Below, in pieces: positions 7,029-14,476 of a stretch of DNA of 16,041 nt. The notes under the pieces were generated by a model. It made no database searches, was not told where the DNA came from, and saw only the letters and a list, made by a program, of their open reading frames with translations. Each line of letters opens with the position of its first letter. The stretch's first letter is position 1. The translations under genes were made by a program, and so were the position numbers. The stretch lies in NCBI GenBank assembly GCA_030637365.1, contig DAOWGR010000004.1:1-16041 (forward strand), written 5' to 3'. The stretch is from Elusimicrobiota bacterium (lineage in GTDB: Bacteria > Elusimicrobiota > Elusimicrobia > Elusimicrobiales > UBA9959).

Positions 7029-8345
7029 TTATTGTCCGCCTGACAAAATATTTTCTATTCGTTTTAAACCGGCTTGAACATCGGCATTTTCAGGGTCAAG
7101 CTGTTTCGCTATAGTCCATTCATTCTTAGCTTTGGCATAATCCGAATTTTGAAAATATTTAAGCCCGGAAAGATAGTGATGTTGCGAGGCAACTCTATTT
7201 TCCTGTAAAACACGCTTTTTCCGCCCACCATCCGCAATAGGACCGCTTTTTTGAGTTGAAAAATTTCTTTTTTTATCTTCTTCTTCGCGCTTTCTTCTTT
7301 CAACTTCTTCTTTTTTTCGGCGCGCGCCTTCTTCAAACCGTCTTTTTTTTTCTTCCTTTTCCCTCTTCATTTGATTATTGGTTCTCTTGATAAGCCTGTT
7401 TATATAAGATGCGCTTTCAGCATACGGCTTAGCTTTATTCCAAGAGGCAATGGCTTTGTCATATTTTCTGCGGCCATAATATTTTCTGCCTTGGGCTATA
7501 TACCCCTTTTCTATCTCTCCCCTAACTTCTTCAAGCAATTTTGCCGCCTTGGAATCGGAAGGTTTTATTTCAAGAACTTTTTTAAGCTCGCAGTGAGTGG
7601 ACAACAATTTTCCTTTGGCGTAATACTCAAGCGCCGATTTTAGTTTTTCATTGGCATTCCTGTCTCTAAGCTCTTCTTCGGTCTTCACGACCTCCGACAA
7701 TATGGCGGAATCTTTCGGACGCAACAGCAAAGCATTGTAATAATTATCAAGCGCGCCTTGAAGATCGCGATTTGTATACGCTTTTTCTCCTTTTAAAAAA
7801 TAATAATTCTTTAAATCATCCTCTATTTTTCCAAGCCAATATTTTGCTTTTATATTAGTCGGAGAAAGTTTCACAACCTGCCCCATTTTATCACAAGCTT
7901 CAATAATTCTTCCTTTCTTATAAAGAGAAAGCGCCGTTTTAAATCTGTCCTCCATCAACAATCTTCTGGATAAGAAAGGCCTTGGCTTTCCTCTCAATTG
8001 CGAAGACGCGTCCAACAGCATTATCGCGTCTTCAAAATTAGGATCAATGGAAAGAATTTTGGAAGATAAGACTTTTGCCTCATCATAATCGCCCTGGCGA
8101 TAATAATTAAAAGCGTTCTCATAAATATTCCGAAGCATCCTATGTTGAATCTTTTGTTTTTCAATACGCACAACATCCATAAATTCTTTTCTCTCTTGAG
8201 CATTACTCAAAGAACTAAGGCCCGCCTTTTGAAGTTTGAGAAAAAGAGCCTCATCGTTCTTAATTTTTTTTGGCGCGGCGTTAAGAAACGAGAAACCGAC
8301 AAAACAAAGATAAAATAAACTAAAGAATAAAATTGTCTTCTTCAT
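7029..8345 (-). CDS. Exported TPR protein of the Tad operon (TadD-like role)
   Basis: A 438-residue protein counted from the ATG at 8345, which has a GAGAGGA site just upstream and begins a good signal peptide (MKKTILFFSLFYLCFVGFSF). An in-frame ATG 14 codons further up has no such site. TPR-like helical pairs are seen at about 73-106, 136-166, 184-210, 236-262, 282-306 and 390-420. A highly charged Lys/Glu/Arg coiled coil (about 325-362) separates the last TPR from the others. Tad operons usually carry a TPR pilotin-like protein, TadD, needed for secretin or pilus assembly; this gene is in the right place, but it is longer than a typical TadD and has no lipobox, so I call the role and not the name. 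It is the last gene before the operon terminator. Confidence 0.87.
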   Translation of the reverse strand: MKKTILFFSLFYLCFVGFSFLNAAPKKIKNDEALFLKLQKAGLSSLSNAQERKEFMDVVRIEKQKIQHRMLRNIYENAFNYYRQGDYDEAKVLSSKILSIDPNFEDAIMLLDASSQLRGKPRPFLSRRLLMEDRFKTALSLYKKGRIIEACDKMGQVVKLSPTNIKAKYWLGKIEDDLKNYYFLKGEKAYTNRDLQGALDNYYNALLLRPKDSAILSEVVKTEEELRDRNANEKLKSALEYYAKGKLLSTHCELKKVLEIKPSDSKAAKLLEEVRGEIEKGYIAQGRKYYGRRKYDKAIASWNKAKPYAESASYINRLIKRTNNQMKREKEEKKRRFEEGARRKKEEVERRKREEEDKKRNFSTQKSGPIADGGRKKRVLQENRVASQHHYLSGLKYFQNSDYAKAKNEWTIAKQLDPENADVQAGLKRIENILSGGQ

Positions 8346-8350
8346 AAAAA

Positions 8351-8357
8351 TCCTCTC
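8351..8357 (-). promoter_or_regulatory. Ribosome-binding site deciding the TPR gene start
   Basis: The minus strand reads GAGAGGA, with five bases before the ATG at 8345. It selects this ATG over the in-frame one at 8387. Confidence 0.7.
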
Positions 8358-8367
8358 AAAAAAACAG

Positions 8368-8471
8368 CAGGTTAAGGTTAAGGCCAAGGTTAAGAAAAAA
8401 GAAACTCCTTATTTTCTCTACCTTTACCTTGCTTTACTTCCTGCAACACTATCTACCTAATACCTGCCGTT
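8368..8471. repeat. Hexamer variant of the intergenic element, copy F
   Basis: Here the unit is six bases: GGTTAA, GGTTAA, GGCCAA, GGTTAA (8370-8393). The core follows as AAGAAACTCCTT (8399-8410), then a pyrimidine-rich inverse arm with TACCTT, TACCTTG, TTTACTTCCTGC and CTACCTAATACCTGCC running to the TadC stop codon. CAGG/CCTGC words at both ends make it an imperfect palindrome. Confidence 0.6.
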
Positions 8472-8472
8472 T

Positions 8473-9363
8473 TTAGAACGGCATTCCGCCCGTAAACAAA
8501 TCATATACCATCGGAGCCAACATAAGTATAAAAACCACCGGAAATATGAATATGAATAAAGGAATCAACATCTTGGTGGAAGCCTGCGCGGCGAGTTTTT
8601 CAGCCTTATTCATCCTTCTAAATCTCATATCCCCCGAGAAATTACGCAACAATTCCACAAGGCTGGTTCCGAGCTCATCGGACTGAATAATAAGTCCGAC
8701 AAATGAGCGTATTTCCTGAATACCGGTTCTCAAAGCAAGTCTTCTCAAAGCGTCTCTTCTGGAATAGCCCAATTGCACCTCATTAATTACTTTTCCGACT
8801 TCAAGCTCAAGACCTGACTTAACGGTCGATATTTTGACAATCTTGTCAAAAGCCGTCATATAGTCTTGTCCCGATTCAATCATTAAGGCTGTCAAATCCA
8901 CAAAAGTGGGAAAAGTTCTTATTATATCGTCTTGCCTTTCGCGTATTGTTCTTGAAAAAAGAACATCCGGCAAAGCAAATCCCAAAAAGAGCATTATTCC
9001 GGAAATCAACAGCGAACCGGTTAAGAAATAAACGAGCGCCACTGACACAATAGCCCATATTTCTTTTTTGTGCAGCATTTTTAAAGGGTCGGTACTTTCC
9101 GGCCTGCCGAGCAACATATACATTTCTTCAAGCTTTTTATCCTGTCCGCATTTCCTTGCCAAAAAAATATCCAATCTGTCAATAAGAGTTCCGTTTGGAT
9201 TTAATTTATTAAAAACAGACAATTCTTTTTGCGCCAAGTCCTGAGCGCTTCCTATGGGATTAATCACTTCTTCCGGCTGAGAAAAAAATCTCTGCACAAA
9301 AATAAATGTCGCGAGACTTCCCGCGATGGACACAATTATAAGTATGATGTTTGACACATCCAT
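8473..9363 (-). CDS. tadC: TadC, inner-membrane platform protein of the Tad pilus
   Basis: A 296-residue protein with a type II secretion F (T2SF) domain at about 146-270 (FPTFVDLTALMIESGQDYMTAF to the final helix). Membrane segments are at about 6-25, 102-134 and 265-289. This is the usual layout of TadC/GspF-type proteins, which form the platform contacted by the TadA ATPase during pilin assembly. The order TadB then TadC, 34 bp apart, is typical of Tad loci. An AAAGGA site lies 8 bases before the ATG. Nothing is missing from the domain. Confidence 0.93.
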   Translation of the reverse strand: MDVSNIILIIVSIAGSLATFIFVQRFFSQPEEVINPIGSAQDLAQKELSVFNKLNPNGTLIDRLDIFLARKCGQDKKLEEMYMLLGRPESTDPLKMLHKKEIWAIVSVALVYFLTGSLLISGIMLFLGFALPDVLFSRTIRERQDDIIRTFPTFVDLTALMIESGQDYMTAFDKIVKISTVKSGLELEVGKVINEVQLGYSRRDALRRLALRTGIQEIRSFVGLIIQSDELGTSLVELLRNFSGDMRFRRMNKAEKLAAQASTKMLIPLFIFIFPVVFILMLAPMVYDLFTGGMPF

Positions 9364-9377
9364 AAATTCATTCCTTT

Positions 9378-9397
9378 AAAAGGCGCATGCGCCTTTT
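9378..9397. terminator. Perfect 20-bp palindrome between tadB and tadC
   Basis: A palindrome with core GGCGCATGCGCC flanked by AAAA and TTTT lies between the tadB stop and the tadC ribosome-binding site. On the minus strand it is followed by only TTTTAAA, so it may be a weak terminator or an mRNA-processing hairpin that sets tadC level below tadB. Confidence 0.55.
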
Positions 9398-10945
9398 TTA
9401 CACTCTTATATTGCCTAAACTGGAAACCACTTTCATTCCTATTCCGACCCATATAACGCAAAAAATCAAAGTTACCGCGCCAAGAGGTTGAAAATAAAAT
9501 TTTGCCATGGTATCAGGCTGGAACATAAACATAACGATAAACATTATCCACGGCATTATTCCCACCACTATTGATTGTATTTTCTGTTGAGCCGTTAAAG
9601 CTTTTGTTTTCTCCTCAAGCTTGCTCTCTTCCCGTATATCCACCACTATTCTTTCAAATACTTTGGTAAGGTTTCCACCCATCTGTCTTTGAAGAATAAT
9701 GGCCCTTATCATATACGAAAGCATTCTGCTGTCCACTCTTTCTTCCATTACTTCCAAAGCTCTTTCAAAAGACATGCCGAGTTGATAATTCTTTATAACA
9801 AGCGCGAATTCATCCGATATCGGCGGCATCAAATCTTTTGACACCATTTCAAAACCTTGAACAATATCAAGACCCGACCTCAATGAATTGGAAAGAAGAA
9901 TAAGCGCGTCCATTAATTGATTGTCAACAGCCTTTCCTCTTTTAGCCTTCATGGAACTCAAAACCCATGTCGGCATATGCAAACCCACATAAACGCCTAT
10001 TCCGGTAAAAATAATAAATCCCAAAAAACTGAATGTTAAAAGCCCTATAAAAGCAAAAATCCCAATGGGAACCGCCACAAGATAATGAATCTTAATATCA
10101 ACAAACTGCCTCGCGAAATCAGCTTGCCATTTAATCGCTTTTTTGGAATAATCCGCCACCATTTTATCCGTTTTCTCTTTATTCATTGAAAAAAACAGCC
10201 TCACGGAAATAAACACAAGTATCATTCCCAATATGGTCAAAGCGAAATCAAGAACTTTCTTACTTAAAGGAACAGGCTGAACAGGCTCCCATTGCCTTGG
10301 ACCCCTAAAAAGATATCCGAAAGAATCCTGAGATAAAACGGCTATGGCGGTGGCGGAATCGGAATATTGTTTAATATTGGAACTGGATATGGCATCGGCA
10401 ATACTTTCCATTTCTCTGAGGATAAGATTAAAAGTCGGGATAATGGTTCTTCCGCGGCCGTTCATGGAATCAAAAAGCCGCGCGCGATAAAGCCTGTCCA
10501 AGGACATTTGAAATCTTATTCTCATATCGGCGTATTCTTTGATTAGCAAAGCGGGCTGTATGCCGGCGCCTTCAAACTCGGCGGGAAAAGTCTTTTTGGT
10601 AAGGTTCAGAAATTCATATATAATGGAAACGGAAGTCTGCCACATCGCGGCCTCGGAAATTTCACCTTCCTCGGGATCGCGCCAGACTTTTTTGGCCAGC
10701 ATGGCATTAACCGATTTATCAAACCATTTTGGCATAAAAATATCCAATAAAACACCCTTGCATTTCATTTTGTATTTGGCGAGCTTTGGATCTCTATTTG
10801 GAGCAAGATAATAATAAAACAATTGCATTTTTGTGGCGCCGCATGAAATTTCACCCATCTGCTTTTTATTGAAAACCGCGGCATTACAATTAACGCCGAA
10901 TAATCCCGCTAAAAAAATGAAAATCAAAAGTTTTATCTTAATCAT
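9398..10945 (-). CDS. tadB: TadB-like platform protein with exported N-terminal extension
   Basis: A 515-residue protein. The C-terminal half (about 340-475) is a T2SF domain: LMDALILLSNSLRSGLDIVQGF (about 344-365), then MGGNLTKVFERIVVDIREE (422-440), with membrane segments at about 230-250, 286-322, 457-476 and 485-505. Residues 1-22 are a signal peptide, and 23-225 form an additional domain that should lie outside the cytoplasm. It contains cysteines C35 and C62 that could pair, and a helix-rich middle. Typical TadB proteins are near 300 residues and lack this part, so it is an addition of about 220 residues. I do not recognise its fold; it may contact the secretin, TPR protein or pilus in the periplasm. 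Only a weak AAAGA site precedes the ATG. The TadB name rests on order and the T2SF domain. Confidence 0.88.
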   Translation of the reverse strand: MIKIKLLIFIFLAGLFGVNCNAAVFNKKQMGEISCGATKMQLFYYYLAPNRDPKLAKYKMKCKGVLLDIFMPKWFDKSVNAMLAKKVWRDPEEGEISEAAMWQTSVSIIYEFLNLTKKTFPAEFEGAGIQPALLIKEYADMRIRFQMSLDRLYRARLFDSMNGRGRTIIPTFNLILREMESIADAISSSNIKQYSDSATAIAVLSQDSFGYLFRGPRQWEPVQPVPLSKKVLDFALTILGMILVFISVRLFFSMNKEKTDKMVADYSKKAIKWQADFARQFVDIKIHYLVAVPIGIFAFIGLLTFSFLGFIIFTGIGVYVGLHMPTWVLSSMKAKRGKAVDNQLMDALILLSNSLRSGLDIVQGFEMVSKDLMPPISDEFALVIKNYQLGMSFERALEVMEERVDSRMLSYMIRAIILQRQMGGNLTKVFERIVVDIREESKLEEKTKALTAQQKIQSIVVGIMPWIMFIVMFMFQPDTMAKFYFQPLGAVTLIFCVIWVGIGMKVVSSLGNIRV

Positions 10946-11026
10946 AATCTTTACCAGTTAAAAACAACGGCGTTGATGCGATAATATGAAAATAAGTTAA
11001 TACGCAAATACAGACAACAAATCAAC

Positions 11027-11149
11027 AAGGAACTTCCCGAACAACAAAACCATATTTCCATATTCCATATTTACGCCGTTTCTTATTTCTTGCCTGCCAC
11101 ACTGCTTGCCCTTCCGACTTGTTCCTCCGAAGCTTCAGCGAAGGGGGAA
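11027..11149. repeat. Intergenic element in the tadZA-tadB gap, copy G
   Basis: The core is AAGGAACTTCCC (11027-11038). One side has tandem heptamers CCATATT, TCCATAT, TCCATAT (11050-11070). The same gap has a hairpin at 11122-11149 (TTCCTCC/GGGGGAA, with an inner CTTC-AGC-GAAG). The remaining gap (10946-11177) shows no gene. Confidence 0.55.
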
Positions 11150-11177
11150 GCTTGTTAGCGTAAAAGGGTCGCGCTAT

Positions 11178-13388
11178 TTACTGTTTTGAACGCTCTATTT
11201 TCTGAGCGTCCGTCCAAAACAAATCTATGGGCATATCAATACCGCTGGTTTTAAAATCTTTGAAAAATTTGGGAGGCTCTCCGACCGCTTGAAACACGCC
11301 TTCCACTTTGCCGTCGCGATTTATGCCCGTTTGCTTATATTTGAATATATCATGCGTCAAAATCTGATTTTCTTCTCTTCCGGTAATCTCGCTAATGGCG
11401 GTGATTTTTCTCGTGCCGTCGGAAAATCTTGTAAGCTGAACAATCAAATGAACAGCCGACGCTATCATTTCTCTCAAAGCCCAAATGGGCAATTCCGCTC
11501 CCGACATAAGACACATCGCTTCAAGCCGTGTCAAAGCGTCGCGGGGAGTATTGGCGTGAATGGTGGCGAGAGAGCCTTCATGACCCGTATTCATAGCTTG
11601 CAACATATCCAAAGCCTCGGAACTTCTTACCTCTCCGATTATTATTCTGTCAGGCCTCATTCTTAAACAGTTCTTAACAAGATCGCGTATATTCACCTCT
11701 CCCTTGCCTTCAATATTGGGAGGACGGCTTTCAAGCCTGACCCAATGCTCCTGCTGAAGCCTCAATTCCGCCGTATCCTCAACCGTAATAATTCTCTCAT
11801 CTTCCGGTATATAGCTTGAAAGCATGTTTAAAAAGGTGGTTTTACCCGTGCCCGTTCCGCCGCTGACTATTATATCTTTGCGCAATTTAACGCAAGCCCT
11901 TAAAAACTGTACGGCATTTGGAGTAATACTTCCCTTTTTAATAAGCTGCTCATCGGTAAAAGGTTTCGCGGAAAAACGCCTTATGGTAAGAGTCGGGCCC
12001 GAAACGGCAAGAGGCGGAATAATCGCGTTTACGCGAGAACCGTCTTTAAGTCTGGCATCCACCAAAGGAACACTCTCGTCTATTCTTTTGCCAAGCGGCG
12101 CGACTATTCTTTTCATAACTTGCATAACCTGCTCATTATCCCTGAACTTATGTTTTGTCAGTATGAGCTTTCCGGCTTTTTCTATAAAAATCCTATCAGG
12201 AGAATTAACCATAATTTCGGTAACCTCGGAATTACGCATTATTTCTTCAAGCGGACCAAGACCGAGTATTTCATCTAAAAGCTCGTCTATAAATTCCATA
12301 CGCTGATCTCTGGTAAGCTTAATATCCTTTTCTTTCTGCAAAAGATTATTAATAATGGAATCAACTTTCTTTTTTACTTCTTCATTGTCCTTTGTATCTT
12401 CGGAAATTTTTATCCTTTCAAGTTCAAGAGCCGTAACAACATCCGCATGAAGCCTTACTTTCAGCTCCTCCCAAAAAGACGGCTTGTCCGTTCTGATTAT
12501 TTGCTTTTGACCGGCCGCCTCAACCGTAGCCGGCTGCAAACCTTCTCTTTCAAGCGGCCGCCACAACATATCGGCGCCATGAGAAAATTCCTGCGCGGAA
12601 ATATTGGTAGTCCATTGTTTTTGAACGGGTTCCGTTTCATCTATTTTCCCAAGAATAACTCTAAGCGTCTTTATCCATTGAGAATTGGGCTGTTCGGTTA
12701 TGAGTATTTTATTTTGGTTTGAATAAATCGCGAGTTCGTCTTCCCAGGGCATAAAAGCCAGAACTTCTTTGTTCATCTGTTTAAAAATCTTTTCAAGCTC
12801 TTTCGGAGCCACCGCTCCGGGAAAATCAAAAAAATTAACGACAATGTCAAATTTACCGGTCGCGAAATGCAAATTATTCAGTTCTCTGAACATCTGGCTG
12901 GTGGAATTAATATTGGCCACATTGGGACTGGTAATCCAAAAAATATTATCCGAAATATCAAAAGAAAAAACCTGCATGGGAAAATAAGAATCAACATCTA
13001 TAAAAATATCAAAATTTTGAGAAAGCTTGGAAAATATGGGCAGTATTAAATCAGGCGCTATTTTGGAAATATCCGCTCTTTTATTCGCAATAGGCAAAAC
13101 TCCCACGCCCCATTGCGACAATGGAATCTTTCCTTTCAGAAGAGCTCCCAAACTGCTTACCGATTCTCTGCCGGCAATCTTTATAATTTCGCTTATGGAA
13201 GGCGGATTTTTTATACCTAAAAAAGCGGCATGTTCCAAAGCGCATGAAGGATCCATCGGAACAATAAGAACATTCCTCTTCTGATAATTCGCCCATGCCA
13301 AAGCGGCATTTAAAACAATTGAAGTTTTTCCAACGCCCTCTTTGGGGCCGGAAAATGTTATAACTCTGGGAAAATGTTTATCGTTCAT
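11178..13388 (-). CDS. tadA: Fused TadZ (ParA-like) and TadA (pilus ATPase)
   Basis: A 736-residue protein from the ATG at 13388. Residues about 5-250 are a ParA/MinD-type ATPase, as in TadZ/CpaE: deviant Walker A PKEGVGKTS (15-23) and Walker A'-like FIDVDS (129-134). This part starts immediately, with no N-terminal receiver-like domain of the CpaE kind. A linker (about 255-360) follows, then a complete TadA/CpaF secretion ATPase (about 360-690): Walker A GGTGTGKT (510-517), Asp box TVEDTAEL (535-542), Walker B IIIGEVR (582-588) and His box GHEGSLATIHANT (602-614). TadA powers pilin polymerisation and TadZ localises the machine; normally they are two proteins. An open frame continues to a GTG at 13508, but that stretch contains a long hairpin and its GTG has only a distant GGAG, so I take the later ATG. 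The last 40 residues are of no known type. Confidence 0.93.
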   Translation of the reverse strand: MNDKHFPRVITFSGPKEGVGKTSIVLNAALAWANYQKRNVLIVPMDPSCALEHAAFLGIKNPPSISEIIKIAGRESVSSLGALLKGKIPLSQWGVGVLPIANKRADISKIAPDLILPIFSKLSQNFDIFIDVDSYFPMQVFSFDISDNIFWITSPNVANINSTSQMFRELNNLHFATGKFDIVVNFFDFPGAVAPKELEKIFKQMNKEVLAFMPWEDELAIYSNQNKILITEQPNSQWIKTLRVILGKIDETEPVQKQWTTNISAQEFSHGADMLWRPLEREGLQPATVEAAGQKQIIRTDKPSFWEELKVRLHADVVTALELERIKISEDTKDNEEVKKKVDSIINNLLQKEKDIKLTRDQRMEFIDELLDEILGLGPLEEIMRNSEVTEIMVNSPDRIFIEKAGKLILTKHKFRDNEQVMQVMKRIVAPLGKRIDESVPLVDARLKDGSRVNAIIPPLAVSGPTLTIRRFSAKPFTDEQLIKKGSITPNAVQFLRACVKLRKDIIVSGGTGTGKTTFLNMLSSYIPEDERIITVEDTAELRLQQEHWVRLESRPPNIEGKGEVNIRDLVKNCLRMRPDRIIIGEVRSSEALDMLQAMNTGHEGSLATIHANTPRDALTRLEAMCLMSGAELPIWALREMIASAVHLIVQLTRFSDGTRKITAISEITGREENQILTHDIFKYKQTGINRDGKVEGVFQAVGEPPKFFKDFKTSGIDMPIDLFWTDAQKIERSKQ

Positions 13389-13405
13389 AATTGTTACCCA
13401 ATCCG

Positions 13406-13452
13406 CTCCCGAATAAGAAATTTGGCTAAAAGCCAAATTTCCGATTCGGGAG
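13406..13452. promoter_or_regulatory. Long hairpin in the leader of the TadZ-TadA gene
   Basis: Outer arms CTCCCGAAT (13406-13414) and ATTCGGGAG (13444-13452), a 2x2 internal loop, then an inner 11-bp stem GAAATTTGGCT/AGCCAAATTTC (13417-13427, 13431-13441) with an AAA loop. It ends 17 bases before the ATG at 13388. No T tract follows on the minus strand, so it is more likely an RNA-stability, processing or translation-control hairpin than a terminator. Confidence 0.65.
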
Positions 13453-13541
13453 AGTTTTCCTTTACTTGAAAACTGCCTTCTTAACTTTCTTAGACAATTG
13501 ACTTCCACGCTTTCGCGCTTTTTACTCCCTATTTCTTTTCT

Positions 13542-14270
13542 CTATTTAATAATTTCAAAAGTAACGAACAAAAACAAAGAACTCTGTTCTTCCACTATAT
13601 CGGTAGACCTAAACAATATTCCTATCAAAGGAATACTGCCCAATATGGGCACCCTGTTTTTAGAAACATTTCTATTGCTTTTTTTTAATCCGCCTATAAC
13701 CAATGTGTCGCCGCTTCTCAATTCAACCTCGGTTTGAATCTGTCTGGTTACCATGGAGGGAATGGTCGTTCCGCCCACGCTTACGGTTCTTGAATAATCC
13801 GGGTTGGAAACTTCAAGCTGAATCTGCACATCCACCAGCTTCTTTTTTTGATCTATAATGACGGGCAGAACATTTAATATAACGCCGAATTTTTTAAATT
13901 CAGCGCCAACTCCTCCCTGATTTGAATACGGCACCGGAACTTCGCCTCCGACCGTAAAACTGGCCTGTGTTCCGCTTTTGGTAATAATCTTTGGATTTGA
14001 CAAAAGTTGAGCCTTGCCTTCGGTTTCAAGAAGCTTGAGAGAAGTGGCTATATTTGTTCTCCTCTCAAAATCACCCATTCTTAATAAACCCGGAATTGCC
14101 GCTTCGCCGAAATCAAACATTTGATTCCACGCAAACCCTCTTGTCTTTTGCACGGAGCCGCTTATTTCAACTATATCGGCGCTAACCGATACCATATTCG
14201 GAATTTTTTTAGCGGCGTGCCCCTGCAAAGCAATCGATAATAACATTGTCGCTATAAGTAGTTTTCTCAT
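13542..14270 (-). CDS. Minimal secretin of the Tad system (CpaC/RcpA-type)
   Basis: A 242-residue protein from the ATG at 14270, with a TAGGAG site 8 bases upstream and a signal peptide ending QGHAA. The rest is a secretin C-terminal domain: the VSADIVEIS strand (29-37), LETEGKAQLLSNPKIIT (81-97), GGEVPVPYSNQGG (108-120) and the signature VPILGSIPLIGILF (207-220). It would form the outer-membrane gate for the pilus. CpaC/RcpA proteins are usually about twice as long, with an N-terminal pilus-formation domain and a BON domain; both are absent. It has a clean signal peptide, so it looks like a whole short gene and not a broken end. The missing periplasmic part might be supplied by the TadB extension or the TPR protein (inference). 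Confidence 0.9.
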   Translation of the reverse strand: MRKLLIATMLLSIALQGHAAKKIPNMVSVSADIVEISGSVQKTRGFAWNQMFDFGEAAIPGLLRMGDFERRTNIATSLKLLETEGKAQLLSNPKIITKSGTQASFTVGGEVPVPYSNQGGVGAEFKKFGVILNVLPVIIDQKKKLVDVQIQLEVSNPDYSRTVSVGGTTIPSMVTRQIQTEVELRSGDTLVIGGLKKSNRNVSKNRVPILGSIPLIGILFRSTDIVEEQSSLFLFVTFEIIK

Positions 14271-14278
14271 AAAAAATT

Positions 14279-14284
14279 CTCCTA
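14279..14284 (-). promoter_or_regulatory. Ribosome-binding site deciding the secretin start
   Basis: The minus strand reads TAGGAG with 8 bases to the ATG at 14270. It selects this ATG, which begins the signal peptide, over an in-frame one at 14312. A small hairpin ACCGCC-TTT-GGCGGT (14286-14300) lies just upstream of it. Confidence 0.7.
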
Positions 14285-14299
14285 AACCGCCTTTGGCGG

Positions 14300-14462
14300 T
14301 AGTAAATAGCAACTAGTAAACAGTACCTAGCATTTTAAAGAAACTCCGGAACAGCGCGAGCCTCTGTGGCTCATTAAGTGTCATGCCTGCCCGACAGCAG
14401 TCAGGCGGGAACAATGTGAAGGACCTTTTACTAATTACCGGTTACAAATTACTGATTGCTTT
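14300..14462. repeat. Two-armed heptad-repeat element, copy I
   Basis: Left arm in register: TAGTAAA, TAGCAAC, TAGTAAA, CAGTACC, TAGCATT (14300-14334). Then the core TTAAAGAAACTCCGG, about 75 bp of GC-richer DNA, and the right arm TTACTAA, TTACCGG, TTACAAA, TTACTGA, TTGCTTT (14428-14462) ending 14 bp from the cpaB stop codon. The arms are inverse complements, so the element folds on itself. The GC-rich middle contains further hairpins. Confidence 0.88.
14358..14409. repeat. GC-rich hairpins nested in copy I
   Basis: Two stem-loops lie inside the heptad element: GAGCC-TCTGT-GGCTC (14358-14372) and CCTGCCCGAC-AGCA-GTCAGGCGGG (14386-14409, nine of ten pairs). Their base composition contrasts with the AT-rich arms, so they may be a separate palindrome inserted into the element. 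Confidence 0.6.
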
Positions 14463-14476
14463 TTCTATTACTTCTC

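Noticed and set aside
6899..7114. 71-codon plus-strand frame in the Tad-sensor gap
   Set aside because: It runs through the heptad array and into the TPR gene in antisense, with no ribosome-binding site.
8346..8387. Longer start for the TPR protein
   Set aside because: It would put 14 non-signal residues before a clean signal peptide, and the later ATG has the ribosome-binding site.
10946..11177. Possible sigma54 (-24/-12) promoter in the tadZA-tadB gap
   Set aside because: A TGGCAGGCA-like word is present, but the matching TTGCA box at the required spacing is not.
11824..12306. 160-codon open frame on the plus strand
   Set aside because: It lies antisense inside the TadZ-TadA gene, which has unmistakable ATPase motifs in the opposite strand. 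The product has no recognisable domain.
13389..13508. N-terminal extension of the TadZ-TadA frame to a GTG
   Set aside because: The extension encodes no conserved sequence, is largely a long hairpin, and the GTG lacks a well-spaced ribosome-binding site.
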